Assembly: GCA_964355545.1 (NCBI GenBank)
Contig: CAYHEK010000011.1
Coordinates: 1-25,650, forward strand
Origin: JAPLGE01 sp964355545
Lineage (GTDB): Bacteria > Bipolaricaulota > Bipolaricaulia > UBA7950 > UBA9294
Direction of reading: 5' to 3'
Length of the DNA stretch: 25,650 nucleotides
Part shown: in pieces, positions 8,005-15,288 of the stretch
How the letters are laid out: each line of letters starts with the position of its first letter
Numbering within the stretch: position 1 is the stretch's first letter
Notes under the pieces: model-generated
Seen by the model: the letters and a program-made list of their open reading frames with translations, nothing else
The model's database searches: none
Told to the model about the DNA's origin: nothing
Program-made: the position numbers and the translations under genes

Positions 8005-8898
8005 CTACAAGTGGAACTCCGTATGAGTAAGAATCTCCACGCCGTCCTCTGTCACCAGGTAGTCGTCCTCCAACCCAATCATCCCCCTGCCCTTCACCAC
8101 GATGGCAGGCTCCATGCAGAAGTACATGCCCGGCTGCATCACGAACTCCTCCACGGTCCCCTTTCGGCCGATCATGGGATCCTCATGGATTCCAACACCA
8201 AGACCGTGTCCCACGAACCAGCCTAGCTCGTAGCGGTTCTGTGAGGCCTTCTTGAGGGTGTCGTTGATCACTCGGTGCAGGTCCGTGTTCTTGACGCCCG
8301 GCTTCACCGCCTTCGCGCCCGCCATGAGGGCCTCGCGGACCGCCTCATAGGCGTTCTTCACCTCATCGTCAGGATCTCCCACAAAGACGGAACGGGAGAA
8401 ATCCGAGAAATAGCCTCCGTAGGAACACCCGCTGTCAACACGAACCAGGTCACCCTGGCGAATTACCTTGTGGGTCGGCCCGAGGAGGCCGAGGGCAGGA
8501 TAGTCTCCTGCCATCACAAACGGAACGGCGATAGGAGCCTCGCCGCCATGGGCGCGGAACGTGTATTCCACAACGGCGGCTACCTCCACTTCGGTCCTTC
8601 CGGCTTCGACCGCCTCCAGCCCGGCCTGAATACCGATCTCCCCGATGACACAGGCCCTGCGGATCGCCTTCTGTTCCTCCTCGTTCTTGATGAGGCGGGC
8701 ACGTCGTAAGATGTTCCCCCCGTCGACGATCTCCGCTCGCGGGAGCCGGTTCCTCAATTCGTCCTTCCAGCAGAAGGGGGTGGCGGGGTCAAACGCGATC
8801 TTCTTATCACTCGTGTTAAGATCGTTGAACGTATCCGCGATGATCTTCATCCAAGTCCCCGCTCCGAGAGGTTGCCGGGCCTCACGCGTGCCCTCGAA
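8005..8898 (-). CDS. M24 family metallopeptidase (Xaa-Pro aminopeptidase/dipeptidase type), N-terminus lost in gap
   Basis: About 297 residues of the C-terminal pita-bread catalytic domain and the end of the N-terminal domain of a creatinase/prolidase-type enzyme are present. These cytosolic enzymes use two metal ions to remove the residue before proline or to split X-Pro dipeptides. The metal ligands are all visible: the Asp of VRVDSG, the Asp of FSDFSRS, the His of GHGLGVGIHEDP, the Glu of CMEPAI and the Glu of GLEDDYLV. The frame runs into a 100-base N gap at 8899, so the N-terminal domain is missing or unreadable. An ORF can be drawn through the gap to 9225, but the N-run length is arbitrary and continuity is unproven. 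It is the first readable gene of the peptide operon, upstream of the iron-sulfur flavoprotein. Confidence 0.9.
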   Translation of the reverse strand, partial: FEGTREARQPLGAGTWMKIIADTFNDLNTSDKKIAFDPATPFCWKDELRNRLPRAEIVDGGNILRRARLIKNEEEQKAIRRACVIGEIGIQAGLEAVEAGRTEVEVAAVVEYTFRAHGGEAPIAVPFVMAGDYPALGLLGPTHKVIRQGDLVRVDSGCSYGGYFSDFSRSVFVGDPDDEVKNAYEAVREALMAGAKAVKPGVKNTDLHRVINDTLKKASQNRYELGWFVGHGLGVGIHEDPMIGRKGTVEEFVMQPGMYFCMEPAIVVKGRGMIGLEDDYLVTEDGVEILTHTEFHL

Positions 8899-8998
8899 NN
8901 NNNNNNNNNNNNNNNNNNNNNNNNNNNNNNNNNNNNNNNNNNNNNNNNNNNNNNNNNNNNNNNNNNNNNNNNNNNNNNNNNNNNNNNNNNNNNNNNNN
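8899..8998. other. Assembly gap of exactly 100 N
   Basis: A run of exactly 100 N, the conventional length for a scaffold gap of unknown size. The sequences on either side are linked by scaffolding evidence only; real distance, reading frame and possibly gene content across it are unknown. Confidence 0.97.
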
Positions 8999-9225
8999 CA
9001 TCCAAAACCGGCAAACAAAAAAGGAGCCGCGGCCCCTTCTGTCACATCGTCCCCTACCACGATTGGGGGCGATGTCAGCAAATCAGGTGCAGGAACCCAG
9101 TTCTCGGCCTCACTGTGATCACCTCCCCACACTGTCCGTCCCACTTGATGATACTTATGCATAGCACTTTCCGCTAGCTGTGTCAAGCCAACGACCCCCT
9201 GGCCCGCCTTCCGTACAGGTTCCAT
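8999..9225 (-). CDS. Unidentified N-terminal gene fragment right of the gap
   Basis: An open frame of 75 codons runs from an ATG at 9225 into the N gap. Its translation begins MEPVRKAGQGVVGLTQ and includes VWGGDHSEAEN and PIVVGDDVTEGAAAPFLFAGFG. I do not recognise it as the creatinase N-terminal domain that should precede the M24 catalytic domain on the other side of the gap; that domain normally contains a recognisable Asn-x-x-Tyr-Leu-Thr-Gly-like segment, which is absent here. It could be the divergent beginning of the same peptidase, or the start of a separate gene whose end and the peptidase start lie in the gap. No strong ribosome binding site precedes 9225, and a later start is possible. 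Composition matches the peptide operon rather than the phosphatase gene to its right. Confidence 0.4.
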
Positions 9226-9331
9226 TCTGTTCTAGTTAGGGACTCCTTGCCTCCGAGTGGATCGCTCCCGGCCACCCCTTTCCTGTGCAGCGGGGTTGTC
9301 TTCCCCCACCCCGGGGGTAAGCTTAGGCACC

Positions 9332-10108
9332 ATGGATCGCAGGGAACTCCTTGTCCCCGCAGCCCTTCTCTTCCAGAAGGAGGGTCGCCTCATCCGTCTC
9401 CCCGAGAACAAGACAACCATCTTCGTCGGGGACACGCACGGGGACCGCGAGGCGACCGAGATCGTCCTCGCTCGCTTCCTCTCCCCAGGGAACGTGATCG
9501 TCTTTTTGGGCGACTACGTGGATCGCGGGCCTGACTCGGCCGGGAACCTCGCCCTCCTCCTCCAGACGAAGCTCTCCTACCCGGATCGGCTCTTCCTCCT
9601 CATGGGAAACCACGAGGGCTGGGCCGTCTCTTCCTTCTCCCCGGCCGACTTCTGGGAGGGGCCGGGCCCGCAGAATGACCCATCCTACGCCGAGACCCTC
9701 TCCCTCCTCCCTTTTGCGGCCTATCACCCCCGCCGCGTCCTCGCCCTGCACGGCGCCCTCCCCGACGTCGCCGCGATCGAGCAGATCGAGAACGTGAGGC
9801 TCGGGAGCGCGAATTGGCGCAAGGTCACCTGGGGGGACTGGGCCGACGCCTCCGGGTACGTCCTCGACCCAGGGACCTTCGGCCGGCCGACCTTCGGCCG
9901 CGACTACTTCCAGGAGATCGCCGGGCGCCTGGGCCTGCGTGCCCTCGTCCGCTCGCACCAGCCGTTCACGCCGACCTTCCTCTTCGCCGACCGCTGCCTC
10001 ACCCTCTTCACCTCCAAGGCCTACGGCGGATCCGAGCGCCGGGTGGCGATCCTGCGGCCGGAGAAATCGATCCGCACCGCGCGCGACCTTGAACTCGTGA
10101 GCCTCTAG
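9332..10108 (+). CDS. Metallophosphoesterase of the PPP (Ser/Thr phosphatase) type
   Basis: The 258-residue enzyme contains the complete PPP-family signature for a two-metal phosphoesterase: GDTHGD at residues 33-38, GDYVDRG at 60-66, GNHEG from 92, then ALHGALP and RSHQPF carrying later metal-binding histidines. Bacterial members act as protein Ser/Thr phosphatases or hydrolyse dinucleotide polyphosphates; the GDxVDRG motif with YVDRGPDS favours a protein-phosphatase-like member. The open frame begins at 9257, but the upstream segment is Pro/Ser-rich and unlike the family. ATG 9332, preceded by a GGGGG-rich stretch, starts the conserved region at the right distance. It stands alone on the plus strand, divergent from the gene fragment at 9225 and convergent with the metal transporter genes. 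No partner kinase is seen in the window. Confidence 0.88.
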   Translation: MDRRELLVPAALLFQKEGRLIRLPENKTTIFVGDTHGDREATEIVLARFLSPGNVIVFLGDYVDRGPDSAGNLALLLQTKLSYPDRLFLLMGNHEGWAVSSFSPADFWEGPGPQNDPSYAETLSLLPFAAYHPRRVLALHGALPDVAAIEQIENVRLGSANWRKVTWGDWADASGYVLDPGTFGRPTFGRDYFQEIAGRLGLRALVRSHQPFTPTFLFADRCLTLFTSKAYGGSERRVAILRPEKSIRTARDLELVSL

Positions 10109-10119
10109 CACAGCGGGGT

Positions 10120-10134
10120 CGGGCGCCGCGCCCG
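10120..10134. terminator. Small hairpin between convergent genes
   Basis: CGGGCG and CGCCCG form a 6-bp stem with a 3-base loop in the 43-base space between the phosphatase stop and the convergent permease stop. There is no T-tract on either strand. A bidirectional end-of-transcript structure is plausible from position only. Confidence 0.3.
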
Positions 10135-10151
10135 CCGAGAGGGGCGAAACC

Positions 10152-11009
10152 TTAGCTCGACTTGCGCCTGGAGAGGAGTCCGCGGCGCGGGGCGACGAGG
10201 AGCGCGACCAGGAAGAAGGCGGTCGCGACGAGGACGATCGCCGCGCCCGAGGCGATCCCCGCGTAGTAGGAGAGGTAGAGGCCGACGACCCCTGAAAGTG
10301 CCCCGAACGCCGCTCCCAGCGCGATCATCGCCCCCAGCCGCCGCGTGAGGAGGTAGGCGGTCGACGGAGGGGTGACGAGGAGAGCGAGGGTCAGGGCAAC
10401 TCCCACCGTCTGCAGGGAGACGACCACGGCAACTGCGATCAGGACGAGGAGGAGGTGGTTGTACAGCCGGCTCGGCATGCGCAGGGTGGCAGCGAGGGTC
10501 GGGTCGAAGGAGACAACAAGGAACTCCTTGTAGAAAGAAAGGACGAGGAGGAGGACGAGGCCTCCCAGGGCGGCGGTGAGGTAGAGGTCGCCCCGCGAGA
10601 CCCCAAGGACGTTCCCAAACAGAAAGTGGACGAGGTCGACGGCGTAGCCTCTGACGGTCGAGATGAGGGCGATCCCCAACGCGAAGGCCCCGGCGAGGAC
10701 GATCCCGATCGCCGTGTCCTCTTTCAGGCGGGCACGGCGCCCGACCGCGCCGATCCCCAGGGCGACGAGGATCGCCGTGCCGAGGGCCCAAAAGAAGAGC
10801 GGCCGCCGCGACCCGCGGGACGTGAGGAAGCCAATCGCCACCCCGGGGAGGATGGCGTGGGCGAGGGCCTCCCCGAAGAAGGCCATCCCGCGCAGGACGA
10901 CGTACGTCCCGACCACCGCGCACACCACGCCGACCATGGCCGCGGCAAGGAGGCCGCGGACCATGAACGGGTAAGAGAACGGGGCAAGGAGGAGCTCAGG
11001 GAGCCCCAT
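10152..11009 (-). CDS. Metal-ion ABC transporter permease (Mn/Zn/Fe type)
   Basis: The 285-residue integral membrane protein belongs to the ABC-3 permease family that imports Mn, Zn or Fe. It shows about eight hydrophobic segments and the family's signature near the first helices: PFMVRGLLAAAMVGVVCA, then GTYVVLRGMAFFGEALAH and ILPGVAIGF. LALLVTPPSTAYLLTRRL in the second half is also typical. The frame stays open to 11477 in the shadow of the ATPase gene, but ATG 11009 is where homology begins. It overlaps the last 14 bases of the ATPase gene, so the two are translationally coupled. The sequence around the first helices looks closer to the MntB/SitC/TroC group than to ZnuB, but the metal cannot be fixed from sequence alone. 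Confidence 0.92.
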   Translation of the reverse strand: MGLPELLLAPFSYPFMVRGLLAAAMVGVVCAVVGTYVVLRGMAFFGEALAHAILPGVAIGFLTSRGSRRPLFFWALGTAILVALGIGAVGRRARLKEDTAIGIVLAGAFALGIALISTVRGYAVDLVHFLFGNVLGVSRGDLYLTAALGGLVLLLVLSFYKEFLVVSFDPTLAATLRMPSRLYNHLLLVLIAVAVVVSLQTVGVALTLALLVTPPSTAYLLTRRLGAMIALGAAFGALSGVVGLYLSYYAGIASGAAIVLVATAFFLVALLVAPRRGLLSRRKSS

Positions 11010-11868
11010 CGCCCTTCTCCTCCCCGCACGGGGTGTCGCTGATCGCCACCACGCCTCCGTCCGTGTGCACCATGCGAAGCGAGCTCCCGTAGGCCTCGCG
11101 CAGCCGATCGGCGCAGAAGACCTCCTCCGGAGCCCCGAACCCGATCGCGCGTCCCTTGAGGAGGAGGACCTTCCCGAAGTGCTCCGTGGCGATCCCGAGG
11201 TCGTGCAGGGCCACGAGGAGCGTGACTCCGCGGTCCCGCAACGCGGAAAGGAGGTCGAGGATCCCCTCCTGGGAGGGAAGGTCGAGCCCGGCGAGCGGCT
11301 CGTCCAAGAGGACGAGCTCCGCCTCCTGGGCGAGGGCACGGGCGATGAACATCCGCTGCTGCTCGCCTCCCGAGAGCTCGCCGATCCGGCGATCGGCGCG
11401 ATCGGCCATCGCCACGAGAACGAGGGTCTCGCGGACGAGGTCGCGATCCCGCGCGCCGGGCCGCCGCAGAGGGCCAAGCCGGCCGAAGCGCCCCATCATC
11501 ACCACGTCGGCCACGGTCAGGGGGAAGCGCCAGTCCACGTCGCAGCGCTGCGGAAGGTAGGCGATGCAGATGTGGCCGGAGGGCACGTGGCCGTAGACCC
11601 TCACCTCTCCGGCCGAGGGGGCGACGATCCCCGCGATCGCCTTAAGGAGAGTGCTCTTCCCCGCCCCGTTTGGGCCGATCACCCCGAGCTCGTCCCCTTG
11701 ACTGAGCCGGAAGTTCACTCCCTCGATGGCCGGCCGGCCATCGTAGTGCACACAGAGGCCGTCGACCTCGAGGACGGGTGCCCCGGGCTCGTGCGGGGCA
11801 CGGGGACGCCGCCTCCTCCACGCGAGGCGCCCGGGAAGAGCGCATGCCGCGTCTTTTTTCTCCCTCAC
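10996..11868 (-). CDS. Metal-ion ABC transporter ATP-binding protein
   Basis: The 290-residue ATPase drives the adjacent metal-ion permease. All nucleotide-binding motifs are intact: Walker A GPNGAGKST, Q-loop in YLPQRCDVDW, signature LSGGEQQ, Walker B LVLLDEP, D-loop LAGLD and the switch histidine in ALHDL. The PQRCDVDWRFPLTVADVVMMGR segment is characteristic of the Mn/Fe/Zn subfamily (TroB/MntA/SitB-like). About 30 residues precede the first strand, a Pro/Arg-rich extension of unclear value. The start is GTG 11868, which overlaps the binding-protein stop in a GTGA arrangement typical of translational coupling. The 3' end overlaps the permease start by 14 bases. Metal specificity is undetermined. 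Confidence 0.93.
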   Translation of the reverse strand: MREKKDAACALPGRLAWRRRRPRAPHEPGAPVLEVDGLCVHYDGRPAIEGVNFRLSQGDELGVIGPNGAGKSTLLKAIAGIVAPSAGEVRVYGHVPSGHICIAYLPQRCDVDWRFPLTVADVVMMGRFGRLGPLRRPGARDRDLVRETLVLVAMADRADRRIGELSGGEQQRMFIARALAQEAELVLLDEPLAGLDLPSQEGILDLLSALRDRGVTLLVALHDLGIATEHFGKVLLLKGRAIGFGAPEEVFCADRLREAYGSSLRMVHTDGGVVAISDTPCGEEKGDGAP

Positions 11869-12764
11869 GGTCCCCCTCCGAGCCCCTCTACGATCGCCGC
11901 GACGTCGTGGCGCATGAGATCGAGGTAGGTCGCCGCCGGCCCTCCCGATGTGCTGAGCGTCCCCGTGTAGAGGAGACGAAGTTGAATCCCGGTCTCCTCC
12001 GCCACTTGTTCGGCGAGGCCCGGGTTGACCGTGGTTGAGACAAAGATCGCCGAGATCCCGAGCGTTCGGATCGCCTCCTCGAGGGCGGCGAGCCCCGCCG
12101 CCGAGGGCTCGGCAAGCGTGCTCCCACCGGGGAAGAGGACCCCCACCTCGGTGAACCCGTAGCGATCCGCGAAGTAGCCGAGTGCCGCGTGGTCGGTCAC
12201 GAGCCTCCGTCGCTCAAGCGGAATCTGCGAGACCTGGGCGACGATCCAGAGGTCGAGGTCGGCGAGGGCCTCGCGGTACGCCTGCGCCCGGAGGGCGTAC
12301 CCCTCGCCCCCTGCGGGGTCGACCTCCGTCAAGGTGCGAGCGATGTTCGTGGCCCAGATCGCAACGTTCGTCGGGTCAAACCACACGTGCGGGTCGAGGC
12401 CGCTTCCGCCGTGCTCCTCCTCGTCGAGGAGACGGAAGGGGACCCCCTCGGACACAGAGACGACCCGCCGCGCCGCGCCGTGGAGAACGGGATCGAGGGA
12501 GGCCTCGAGGCCTCCCCCGTTCACGAAGAGAAGGTCCGCCTCACTGATGCGGGCGAGGTCCTGTGGGGTCGGCTCGAACGCGTGTGGGTCAGCCCCGGGA
12601 GGGAGGAGAACATCCAGAGCGATTGCGTCGCCGCCCACCTGGGCGACGACGTTCCCCACGATCGTCGTCGTGGCCACCACGCGCACGGGCGCCGCCCTGG
12701 CAGAGACAAAGAGACCCATCGCGGCCGCCCCCGCGATCAAGACCCGAGTCCAACCCCTTGTCAT
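11865..12764 (-). CDS. Metal-ion ABC transporter substrate-binding protein (cluster A-I, TroA/ZnuA-like)
   Basis: The 299-residue exported protein captures a divalent transition metal in the periplasm. A signal peptide is visible (VLIAGAAAMGLFVSARA). Metal-ligand histidines are placed as in the family: H61 in DPHAFEPTP, H126 in DPHVWFDP and H192 in TDHAALGYF. The fourth ligand of TroA/PsaA-type proteins is an Asp in a YSD/FTD motif near the C-terminus; here the equivalent reads LYTGTLS, with Gly. Only a very short acidic-His loop (DEEEHGG, 114-120) is present, unlike the long His-rich loops of many ZnuA proteins. The open frame extends upstream to 12884, but ATG 12764 begins the signal peptide and lies just after a strong promoter. 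It is the first gene of the three-gene transporter operon. Confidence 0.92.
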   Translation of the reverse strand: MTRGWTRVLIAGAAAMGLFVSARAAPVRVVATTTIVGNVVAQVGGDAIALDVLLPPGADPHAFEPTPQDLARISEADLLFVNGGGLEASLDPVLHGAARRVVSVSEGVPFRLLDEEEHGGSGLDPHVWFDPTNVAIWATNIARTLTEVDPAGGEGYALRAQAYREALADLDLWIVAQVSQIPLERRRLVTDHAALGYFADRYGFTEVGVLFPGGSTLAEPSAAGLAALEEAIRTLGISAIFVSTTVNPGLAEQVAEETGIQLRLLYTGTLSTSGGPAATYLDLMRHDVAAIVEGLGGGP

Positions 12765-12772
12765 CGCACCTG

Positions 12773-12800
12773 ATTGTAAGAAGGGTCGAGAGGACGTCAA
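12773..12800 (-). promoter_or_regulatory. Sigma70-type promoter of the metal transporter operon, probably leaderless
   Basis: On the minus strand TTGACG (12800-12795), a 16-base spacer and TACAAT (12778-12773) form a near-consensus promoter. Only eight bases separate the -10 box from ATG 12764, so transcription should begin within about two bases of the start codon and the mRNA would be leaderless. No separate metal-regulator box was recognised. Confidence 0.65.
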
Positions 12801-12817
12801 TCCGCCCGTTTCCCCCG

Positions 12818-13924
12818 TCAGTCGAAGGGGAGCCTCCCATCCTCGGCGAAGAGGTCGCCGTCCACAAAGACACGCCCACCGCAACGAAGGTCGCAGACCA
12901 TGTCCCAGTGGATGGCAGAGGAGTTCTCGCTCCCCGTCTCCGGGTACCCTTTCCCCAGGGCGAGGTGGATCGTCCCGCCGATCTTCTCGTCGAAGAGGAT
13001 GTTCTTTGTGAACCGGGTGATCCCGGGGTTCGTCCCGAAGGCGAACTCTCCCACGCGGCGCGCCCCCTCATCGAGGGCGAGCATCTCGCGGAGGAAGGCC
13101 TCGTTCTTCGCCGCCGTCGCCTCGACCACCCTTCCCTTGTCGAACGAGAGGTGAACGCCCTCTACCTCCCGGCCGTACAGGCATGCCGGGTAGGTGAAGC
13201 GGATCTCGCCCTGCACGCTTGACTCGATCGGGCCGGTGAAGACCTCCCCGTCGGGGAAGTTCATGTGGCCGTCGCAGTTCTCCCACCTCCGGCCAGCGAC
13301 GGAGAGGGTGAGGTCCGTCCCCTCTCCAACGACGCGGATCGTCGAGCGCCGCTTGAGGAACTCGACGAGGCGCCTCTGCCGCACGGAGACCTCACGCCAA
13401 GCGGCGATCGGGTCCGGCTCGTCGACTCGACAGGCCCGGAAGACGAAGTCCTCGAACTCGCGGAGGGACATCTCCGCGTCCTGGGCCACGCCGTGGGTCG
13501 GGTAGAGGGTCCCCACCCAACGGAGTTCCTTTCTCGCCGCGCGCTCGAGGAAGCGCTCGAAAAGGGAACGGACGGCCGCGGCGCGGCGGGACTGCTTCGC
13601 CGGGTTGGCCTGAGAGAGACGCCTCGTGTTCGTCTCAGTCCACACCTCGAAGCTCGCGTCGATGGTCTCGACAACCTGCGCCAGGAAGGGCGGGACGTAG
13701 TCGAGCTGCACATCCCCGGCGTGGCGGAGGAAGAGCTCCTGTGCCTCCTCGAGGCCAAGTTCGAGCCAGGGGTGACCGCCCCGCTCGAGGACCCGCCGAT
13801 AGAGGGCGAGGAGGAGGGGTGCTCCCTCCGGGTTTCCGGTGAGGCGGACGAGCTCGCCCGGCCGGACGTCGACCGAGTACTCGACGAGGACCTTCGCCAC
13901 TGCCTCAACCCGCGGATCGAGCAT
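12818..13924 (-). CDS. Aminopeptidase, M29 family (AmpS/AmpT-type)
   Basis: The 368-residue enzyme matches M29 thermophilic-type aminopeptidases, dinuclear metalloenzymes that release N-terminal residues from peptides in the cytosol. The C-terminal metal-binding segments are all recognisable: NFPDGEVFTGPIES (first Glu), VGEFAFGTNPG (second Glu), TIHLALGKGY (His) and AIHWDMVCD (His and Asp). The N-terminal half has the expected VRPGELVRL and the Tyr-rich middle segment. The frame opens at GTG 13936, but ATG 13924 has a GGAGGTGGGAG purine-rich stretch upstream and begins the homologous MLDPRVEA. It lies between the acetyltransferase and the metal transporter operon, 53 bases upstream of the latter's ATG. 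That intergenic space carries a good promoter, so the transporter can be expressed on its own. Confidence 0.93.
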   Translation of the reverse strand: MLDPRVEAVAKVLVEYSVDVRPGELVRLTGNPEGAPLLLALYRRVLERGGHPWLELGLEEAQELFLRHAGDVQLDYVPPFLAQVVETIDASFEVWTETNTRRLSQANPAKQSRRAAAVRSLFERFLERAARKELRWVGTLYPTHGVAQDAEMSLREFEDFVFRACRVDEPDPIAAWREVSVRQRRLVEFLKRRSTIRVVGEGTDLTLSVAGRRWENCDGHMNFPDGEVFTGPIESSVQGEIRFTYPACLYGREVEGVHLSFDKGRVVEATAAKNEAFLREMLALDEGARRVGEFAFGTNPGITRFTKNILFDEKIGGTIHLALGKGYPETGSENSSAIHWDMVCDLRCGGRVFVDGDLFAEDGRLPFD

Positions 13925-14009
13925 CTCCTCTCCCACCTCCTGAGGGCCCGTGTCCGAAAGGGTAGGCGCTTAGCGGAGCCAAGTCAAACGAGGAGGCGAA
14001 AGCGCCCCT

Positions 14010-15260
14010 TTAGAAGTTCCAGTCCGGTCTGGGCTCGGGGAGGCGGAGGGCCTCATCGAGGGCTGCGAGGAGGGAGTCCGGACCGGAGAGGTTATCCGTG
14101 ACGGCAAGGCCGCTCGCCGGCCGCACCCCGAGCCACACTCGCGTGAACGCTCCGACGGAAGCCTTCAGGGTGGGGAGAGAGCGGCTCCTTCCAAGAACGG
14201 CCTCCGCGGAGGGGCCAAGTGTCACCACGTAGTCGCCCGCGACCCCACGCCACTTTGCCTCCTTTGGAAGGAGGGACTCGATCGGGTCGGAGAGGGCAAG
14301 GTTGAAGCGCAGCTTTTCTCCCGCGAGGTGGGTCCGCTCAAGGCACCCGGGAAGGTCGCAGATCCGTGCCTGCCAGTAGGCGGTGGCGCTCACCCTATTC
14401 TCGTACTTCGAGCGCTCCGTCACCTGACGCGCCTTGAAGGGCTGGCGGAGGAGGTCTTGAAGCTGGATTCCGGGCGGCTCCTGCATCCGCACGAGGCGAA
14501 CCTGATCCCCTAAACTCTTCAAAAGCGCCATGAGCTCGAGAAACTCCTCGCGGGTGTGGAACGCGATCCAGGAGACCGTGTACGGGCCGTACACGGCCTC
14601 CTTCGCCTCACACCACAGGTGATGGGACAGTCCGCCCCGCGGGCCGTCCGCGTAGCCGAGGCCGAATCCGTTCGACGTCCAGAGCATCTCCCCGCGGGTG
14701 AACCCTGGGTCGATCAGGTTGCAGCCACCGTGGCCGCGGCGCCTGCGCAGGCGCGAGGCGTGCACCGCCTTCCAGTCCTCCGCCGTGATCCGCCGCGGGA
14801 CGCGCGCCTTGGCCGAGACTGTAAGCCCCGCTGGGTCGAAGGAGCACCAGCGCTCGTAGCCGCCGGTCCCGAAGCCGAGGCGATCGTAGTAGCCCTGCTC
14901 AAACATCCCCAGGGCGGAGACGAGGGCCCCTTCCGCCGCGTCGCGCGCGATCGCCCAGGCGGCGAGTCGGCTCGCGAGCCCCCGCTTGCGGGCGATCCGG
15001 CTCGTGGTGACCCCGGCGAGGCAGGAGAGCGGAAGGTCCTCCCCCAGGTAGGAGATCGTCCCAGGGGCCGCCTGCACCGTGCACTCCGCCTCCCCGCCCA
15101 CCTCGGCCACCGTCACGCGGCCGGCCTGGAGGATGGCGTCCACCGCCTCCTCCTTCCCCTTCTCCAGCCACCCGACCTCGCGCCAGATGCGGTGGATCGC
15201 CTCTCGGTCGCGCTTTTTGTCGTAGTCGCGGAACCCCGCGGGGAAACTCCTCTCGCTCAT
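14010..15260 (-). CDS. Eis-like GNAT N-acetyltransferase
   Basis: The 416-residue product resembles the Eis family, with an N-terminal GNAT domain, a second GNAT-like domain and a C-terminal sterol-carrier-like domain. The acetyl-CoA pyrophosphate loop appears as RKRGLAS, preceded by the strand LSCLAGVTTSRIA. The Tyr-rich MFEQGYYDRLGF matches the family's conserved segment holding the general-acid Tyr. The protein ends PDWNF, and in Eis enzymes the C-terminal carboxylate acts as catalytic base, so an aromatic terminus is notable support. ATG 15260 follows GAGGTG at a proper distance; the frame's extension to 15446 is a shadow of the dehydrogenase. It begins 28 bases after the dehydrogenase stop, so the two are likely co-transcribed. 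Substrate (amine, aminoglycoside or protein lysine) is unknown. Confidence 0.87.
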   Translation of the reverse strand: MSERSFPAGFRDYDKKRDREAIHRIWREVGWLEKGKEEAVDAILQAGRVTVAEVGGEAECTVQAAPGTISYLGEDLPLSCLAGVTTSRIARKRGLASRLAAWAIARDAAEGALVSALGMFEQGYYDRLGFGTGGYERWCSFDPAGLTVSAKARVPRRITAEDWKAVHASRLRRRRGHGGCNLIDPGFTRGEMLWTSNGFGLGYADGPRGGLSHHLWCEAKEAVYGPYTVSWIAFHTREEFLELMALLKSLGDQVRLVRMQEPPGIQLQDLLRQPFKARQVTERSKYENRVSATAYWQARICDLPGCLERTHLAGEKLRFNLALSDPIESLLPKEAKWRGVAGDYVVTLGPSAEAVLGRSRSLPTLKASVGAFTRVWLGVRPASGLAVTDNLSGPDSLLAALDEALRLPEPRPDWNF

Positions 15261-15288
15261 GGAGGCACCTCGCTTTCTTGACGTCTTC

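Noticed and set aside
9226..9331. Possible bidirectional promoter between the fragment at 9225 and the phosphatase
   Set aside because: A promoter is expected here from gene orientation, but no convincing -35/-10 pair was found on either strand.
9323..10111. 262-codon minus-strand open frame
   Set aside because: It is antisense to the phosphatase gene, whose PPP motifs are unmistakable; the antisense product is Glu/Gly-rich without domains.
13937..14009. Possible terminator after the acetyltransferase (GGCG/CGCC stem)
   Set aside because: The stem is only four perfect base pairs with no T-tract, so it cannot be separated from chance in this composition.
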